This document shows, piece by piece, positions 60,537-64,000 of a stretch of 64,000 nucleotides of DNA (the stretch's first letter is position 1; every line of letters starts with the position of its first letter). Made by a program: the position numbers and the translations under genes. This DNA comes from Bacillus sp. Cs-700 (lineage in GTDB: Bacteria; Bacillota; Bacilli; Bacillales; Guptibacillaceae), in contig NZ_CP041063.1 in the NCBI RefSeq assembly GCF_011082085.1, forward strand, positions 4,078,001 to 4,142,000, written 5' to 3'. The notes under the pieces are model-generated. The model searched no databases, had not been told where the DNA came from, and saw nothing but the letters and a program-made list of their open reading frames with translations.

Positions 60537-61379
60537 ATGGATAAAGTTGAAACAATGTATGTCGAGTACTTTCATGAGCGTCTTGAAGAAATTGGAGAGA
60601 AATGGACAAAAAGGCTACAAATTCTTGTCGATGAAAAAGAAGCAACAGATACAGCCGTTCTTAAAGTACCAGAATTAAAAAAGGAAATTATTTTGTTCTG
60701 TTCTGATTTTGTTAAGCAGATGATTTTTCAAAGATCAAATACTCGAGATGTACAGGAATGGGCAGGAAGGATTGTTGAGATTTTTTCGAGCCACACGTTT
60801 TCTTTGCAGCAATCGGTTGCTAGCCTAACATACCTAAGACAAATTCTCTGGGATGTTATGGTGGAGTTTAGTTCAGAGCAGGAGCATCTAATTGAAGCGA
60901 GCCGACTAGCAGGATGGGGCAGTTACATGAACAAATCGTTCGATTTGTTGCTTCATAAAGTAACGGTCTACACAAATCAACTCAATGAAGAACAACTTGC
61001 GGCACAGCAGACAAAAATTACTGAACTAAGTGTTCCTATTATTCCAATCGCAAAAGATATTGGCGTATTGCCTCTTATCGGCACGATTGATACTTATCGC
61101 GCATCACTTATTCAACGAAAAGGCATCGAACGTAGCTCAGAACTTCAATTATCCTACCTTGTGATTGATCTATCAGGCGTTCCGATCATGGACACGATGG
61201 TAGCAAACGAAATTTTTCAACTCATTAAAATGCTAGATCTATCCGGCGTGGAATCCATTTTAACTGGCATACGACCTGAAATTGCTCAAACAGCCGTTCA
61301 GCTTGGTATTGATTTTACAAACGTAAATACTTACGCTCATCTTCATCAAGCACTAAGAGCTATTTTACCATCTTCTTAA
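60537..61379 (+). CDS. second RsbR-type STAS domain protein
   Basis: A 280-residue stressosome paralogue: N-terminal helical sensor (residues 1-155), C-terminal STAS (LSVPIIPIAKDIGVLPLIGTIDT, IDLSGVPIMDTMVANEIF, TGIRPEIAQTAVQLGID). Thr186 and Thr220 keep the 34-residue spacing of RsbRA phosphorylation sites. It is distinct in the sensor half from the paralogue at 40471, suggesting a different input to SigB. ATG at 60537 follows TAGGAGAG. Confidence 0.87.
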   Translation: MDKVETMYVEYFHERLEEIGEKWTKRLQILVDEKEATDTAVLKVPELKKEIILFCSDFVKQMIFQRSNTRDVQEWAGRIVEIFSSHTFSLQQSVASLTYLRQILWDVMVEFSSEQEHLIEASRLAGWGSYMNKSFDLLLHKVTVYTNQLNEEQLAAQQTKITELSVPIIPIAKDIGVLPLIGTIDTYRASLIQRKGIERSSELQLSYLVIDLSGVPIMDTMVANEIFQLIKMLDLSGVESILTGIRPEIAQTAVQLGIDFTNVNTYAHLHQALRAILPSS

Positions 61380-61382
61380 TAC

Positions 61383-61422
61383 GATTAAAGCCTCAGAGGA
61401 ATATTCCTCTGAGGCTTTAATC
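61383..61422. terminator. 40-bp perfect palindrome acting as bidirectional terminator
   Basis: The left arm GATTAAAGCCTCAGAGGAAT (61383-61402) is exactly complementary to the right arm (61403-61422) with no spacer. It overlaps the stop codon of the convergent gene ending at 61417. Confidence 0.9.
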
Positions 61423-61752
61423 GAGGCAGGTAAGGTGAGTATGAAGACATTGATAATCTCCGTGTTTAAGAAGAAAGAGAGCTAAAATATACTGACTATG
61501 CTGTTTTAGGATCTCTATGTTGAAGAAAAACTGTTTAGAAAGTTCGCGATAAGGTAGTTTCTTTGATTTAAATATTTTTACAACAAGCGTTTCGGTTGCT
61601 GCAATTTTCCAGGCTGCTTCTTTACAAAGGTTGCGAACTTTATCCTCACTAGGCATTTTAGCAGGGAGATGTAGAAGAGAAATACGAAAGTGACGAAGTT
61701 GTTCCTGATAGCGAATGATTTCATTTTGAAGCAAATAATCGACCTTTATCAT
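61417..61752 (-). CDS. SigI C-terminal-domain-like protein
   Basis: A 111-residue protein whose C-terminal part, FFFNIEILKQHSQYILALFLLKHGDYQCLHTHL, resembles the C-terminal (region 4-like) domain of SigI, where the pattern is RKTIERNRKYIIAL...GDYxYLKxYL. The N-terminal 70 residues are helical (RNLCKEAAWKIAATETLVVKI, KSKKLPYRELSKQ). There is no region 2, so it is a stand-alone promoter-reading-like domain or a divergent truncation. AGGTG precedes the ATG. It is isolated and no rsgI gene is adjacent. Confidence 0.6.
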   Translation of the reverse strand: MIKVDYLLQNEIIRYQEQLRHFRISLLHLPAKMPSEDKVRNLCKEAAWKIAATETLVVKIFKSKKLPYRELSKQFFFNIEILKQHSQYILALFLLKHGDYQCLHTHLTCLD

Positions 61753-61937
61753 AGTTCAAACACCTGGCTACTTTCCATTAGTATTTAATGAGCATACGCT
61801 GTAATGTGTTGATTATACGACTAAGCTGCGGAGTGGTCAATGGGCCTATATTGGTAAAAAAAGTGATCCGAGCTAGGTATATAGTATGGTTCTTCAAAAA
61901 GAACGTCATGGAGGATACTCCAGTCCAAAAACGTGTT

Positions 61938-61990
61938 ATTCTCAAACAAAACCTGAACGATCGTCCAGGTTTTGTTTGAGAATGTTTTTA
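61938..61990. terminator. large hairpin downstream of the haloacid dehalogenase gene
   Basis: An 18-bp perfect stem (61938-61955 with 61966-61983; arm starts ATTCTCAAACAAAACCTG) with a 10-base loop that is itself ACGATCGT-palindromic. GTTTTT follows on the plus strand and the haloacid dehalogenase gene ends 15 bases away on the minus strand. Confidence 0.8.
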
Positions 61991-61997
61991 TCTTATG

Positions 61998-62669
61998 CTA
62001 CTCAACCCATTTTGTAAGATTACTTAAGTTCTCATAAATGGAATCAGGAAGAAGATTAAGCTGTTCAACGGGCAAGTTGTTACGATTAATCCACGCAGTA
62101 TGGAATCCAAAATTTTTGGCACCTGAAATATCCCATCCATTTGATGACATAAAGAGAATATTTTCTCGACTTAATTCAAGAAAGTTCAGCGCATGGGTAT
62201 AAGAGGCAGGTGTAGGTTTAAACTGTTTAATATCATCCGCACTGATAACATAATCCAGGTATTCAGCAAGAGGTGACTGTTTAACAAGAGGATCAAGCAT
62301 ATCGTGAGACCCGTTCGAGAAAATGGCAAGTGTGATTCCTTCCGCTTTCAGGTCCTTTAATACTTGTGGCGCTTCTTCATACACAGAAAGCTTCTGGTAA
62401 GCTTCAAAAAGGATCTCTTCGTTATCTTGAGTAAGCTCTGCACCTGCTTCCTCCACAGCGTAACGGAGGGCATCACGTGTCACTTGTGCAAATGGCTGGT
62501 AGTTTCCCATCATTTGACGTAAGTAGCTGTACTCAAGCTGCTTCTTTCGCCATGTTTGACTGATTTGGTCACCTTTATTGGGATAAAGTTCTTCGCATTT
62601 TTTAGTAACCGAAAAAACATCAAATAATGTTCCGTAGGCATCAAATACAAAAGCTTTTAGTTGGCTCAT
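61998..62669 (-). CDS. haloacid dehalogenase type II
   Basis: A 223-residue HAD-superfamily protein of the L-2-haloacid dehalogenase type: nucleophile motif FVFDAYGTLFD (Asp near residue 8), motif II IFSNGSHDML, motif III KPTPASY with Lys, and motif IV FMSSNGWDISGA. It would hydrolyse 2-haloalkanoic acids or act as a small phosphatase-like HAD. ATG at 62669 has AAAGGGGG six bases upstream; upstream ATGs overlap that site. Confidence 0.88.
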   Translation of the reverse strand: MSQLKAFVFDAYGTLFDVFSVTKKCEELYPNKGDQISQTWRKKQLEYSYLRQMMGNYQPFAQVTRDALRYAVEEAGAELTQDNEEILFEAYQKLSVYEEAPQVLKDLKAEGITLAIFSNGSHDMLDPLVKQSPLAEYLDYVISADDIKQFKPTPASYTHALNFLELSRENILFMSSNGWDISGAKNFGFHTAWINRNNLPVEQLNLLPDSIYENLSNLTKWVE

Positions 62670-62878
62670 ATCCATCCCCCTTTTGTCCATTTCTGTTAGT
62701 TCCCTCATTATTGTTTCGTAAAACCTATTGAATAATGAATTTAATCACGATTAAACTGATTTCAACATCTCTATCAATTTTTAGCTAAAAATAGTTAAAT
62801 GGACCGTGGCGTTAAGATGGAACATTGTAGGAAAATTATGCTAGACTAAACATAGAAAGTTCTTTTATGGAGGGGCAT

Positions 62879-63433
62879 ATGAAGAGTGATGGAGAACCAA
62901 ATTGGTTGAAAGATTGGGGAGCACCGTTATTATTCGCTATTATTCTGGCATTTGTCGTTAAAATGTTTGTAATGGCGCCGTACATTGTGGAAGGGGCTTC
63001 CATGGACCCAACGCTACATGATGGTGATCGCCTCCTTGTTAATAAGTTTATTTCATATGTTCAGGAGAATCCTGAACGAGGAGACATCATTATTATTAAG
63101 GACGAAGATGCGAAGAAGCATTATGTTAAACGCGTAATTGGGTTACCTGGAGATATCGTTGAAATGAAGCAAGATAAGCTTTACGTAAATGAAACCGAGT
63201 TAAAAGAGCCCTATCTGGATGCTAACCGAGATGATGCTAAGACGATGGGAATGAGGTTAACAGAAGATTTTGGACCTGTTGAAGTTCCTGAAGGTCAGCT
63301 ATTTGTAATGGGAGATAATCGGTTAAGAAGCATGGATAGTCGGAATGGACTTGGAAAAATAGAACTTGAAGAAGTTGTCGGAAAGGCCGAAGTGGTCTGG
63401 TATCCATTTCAAGATGTAAGACCGACGAAGTAA
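62879..63433 (+). CDS. sipS: signal peptidase I
   Basis: A 184-residue type I signal peptidase. One N-terminal membrane anchor (about residues 14-35) precedes the catalytic Ser41 (VEGASMDPTL) and Lys84 (HYVKRVIGLPGD), then MGDNRLRSMDSR, the conserved box E. It cleaves signal peptides of exported proteins at the outer membrane face, such as those of the 3D-domain protein and the gene at 63742. GGAGGGG precedes the ATG at 62879. Bacillus often has several Sip paralogues; the symbol is by family. Confidence 0.92.
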   Translation: MKSDGEPNWLKDWGAPLLFAIILAFVVKMFVMAPYIVEGASMDPTLHDGDRLLVNKFISYVQENPERGDIIIIKDEDAKKHYVKRVIGLPGDIVEMKQDKLYVNETELKEPYLDANRDDAKTMGMRLTEDFGPVEVPEGQLFVMGDNRLRSMDSRNGLGKIELEEVVGKAEVVWYPFQDVRPTK

Positions 63434-63435
63434 GA

Positions 63436-63470
63436 AAAGAGGTAGAGCGAGCCGCTCTTCCTCTTTTTTT
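63436..63470 (+). terminator. terminator of the signal peptidase gene
   Basis: AAGAGGTAGAGCG and CGCTCTTCCTCTT arms with one mismatch and AGC loop, then T-run. The 63471-63741 stretch behind it holds no gene that I can support; it should contain the promoter of the next gene. Confidence 0.88.
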
Positions 63471-63741
63471 GTTACGGTTTTGAAATACTTGAAATAAAAC
63501 GTTAATGGTTTTTCTCTCCCTAAAATATGACATCATTTCCATTTCTCAAAACCGTAGATGGAATGGAGAAAGAGCATCTAAGCCCTGTCAATAAAGGCTT
63601 TATATACCTAAATAGTCTCATTAGTCGAAATTTACTTCTGGTATGGATTACCGGTACAGGAAGTTATTACGGTCTTTTAGACTAGCAATCTTGTGATATT
63701 CTCATCATGTAAGAAATTTCACCAATCAGGGAGGAATCACA

Positions 63742-64000
63742 TTGAAAAAATCAATTATTCTAGGTGTCACAGCGGCAGCAGCCCTGCTGGCAGCAAATCC
63801 ATCAGCAAGTTCTGCAAGCGAAGGAAATCAATTCGCAAATGCGGAGGTAAAAGCTCAAACTTTCCAGGTCAACAATATAAATGAACTTCAATCCATTCTT
63901 GACCGTTTTGAAAAACAATATAATATCTCAATTAACGACTCTATTAATTTAGATCAGCTTCTTCAACAGGCAACTGAACAAGCAGAGCAAGCGCCTAAAG
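63742..64000 (+). CDS. secreted protein, N-terminal part (runs off the window)
   Basis: The TTG start at 63742 lies nine bases after GGGAGG. The first 28 residues form a signal peptide (MKKSIILGVTAAAALLAAN, then ASSA cleavage region). The mature part begins with Gln/Asn-rich, helical sequence (ELQSILDRFEKQYNISIND, LLQQATEQAEQ). The window ends 86 codons in. The opening resembles exported cell-wall or CAP-domain proteins of Bacillus, but the family cannot be decided from this portion. Confidence 0.8.
   Translation, partial: MKKSIILGVTAAAALLAANPSASSASEGNQFANAEVKAQTFQVNNINELQSILDRFEKQYNISINDSINLDQLLQQATEQAEQAPK

Noticed and set aside
61788-61979. 63-codon open frame between two minus-strand genes
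   Set aside because: It runs through the large hairpin at 61938-61983 and has no good ribosome binding site; the hairpin better explains the DNA.
1-64000. CRISPR arrays, tRNA/rRNA genes, insertion sequences, prophage genes
   Set aside because: No regularly spaced repeats, tRNA-like cloverleafs, rRNA stretches, transposase or phage structural motifs were recognised on either strand.

Overview
This is a 64 kb chromosomal window from a low-G+C, spore-forming, Gram-positive bacterium of the Bacillaceae. Evidence includes AGGAGG-type ribosome binding sites with ATG/GTG/TTG starts, a Spo0E-like phosphatase, a 3D-domain cell-wall protein, the yknWXYZ operon behind a SigW-type promoter, RsbR-type STAS proteins, SwrC with its TetR repressor, and a trehalose PTS operon with TreR operators. 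A glycine-betaine binding lipoprotein, a BCCT carrier and a microbial rhodopsin suggest a salt-exposed, sunlit or marine/alkaliphilic relative of Bacillus. The species cannot be read from this window. No rRNA, tRNA, CRISPR array, IS element or prophage was seen; gene order looks like ordinary, densely packed chromosome.

Layout. 1-9.3 kb: a partial gene, a gene-poor 0.5 kb stretch, a lipoyl-like protein, a DAACS symporter, a methyltransferase, a hydroxypyruvate-isomerase-like protein convergent with a xenorhodopsin-type rhodopsin, a DEDDh exonuclease, a Rex-family regulator, an archaeal-type peroxiredoxin and an MBL-fold hydrolase. 9.3-17 kb (mostly minus strand): thiM, an ABC1/UbiB kinase, then an operon of OFA oxalate/formate-type transporter, DUF2294 protein and FdhF/YdeP molybdopterin oxidoreductase. 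The transporter and the oxidoreductase are each preceded by a structured RNA leader sharing a core motif and ending in an intrinsic terminator. 17-25 kb: lipid kinase, nucleoside hydrolase, kinase-like protein, AI-2E-type permease, 3D-domain exoprotein, DJ-1/PfpI protein, aldo/keto reductase and cupin. 25-30 kb: trehalose uptake and cleavage (IIA, IIBC, TreA, TreR) with two TreR-type operators.

30-46.5 kb: nitronate monooxygenase, quinone reductase, orphan betaine-binding lipoprotein, LysE exporter, SWIM-SNF2 helicase with an HNH protein, BCCT transporter, RsbR paralogue, sirtuin, LOG-family protein, acyl-CoA ligase and NrnB. 46.7-56 kb: a small sigma-region-3-like protein, yknWXYZ, recQ, a DUF421 protein, small FbpA-like and Spo0E-like proteins, zinc-free ribosomal protein L31 and a small sigma factor. 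56-64 kb: TetR repressor and divergent SwrC-type RND pump with two matching operators, a second RsbR paralogue, a SigI-C-terminus-like protein, a haloacid dehalogenase, signal peptidase I and the start of a secreted protein.

The points most worth pursuing are the shared leader RNA of the OFA/fdhF operon (a candidate riboswitch class I cannot match to a known one), the rhodopsin whose residues (Asp76, Ser87, Pro206, Lys210, Asp217) fit the inward-pumping xenorhodopsin clade, and three small or partial sigma-factor-like proteins that could act as split sigma subunits.
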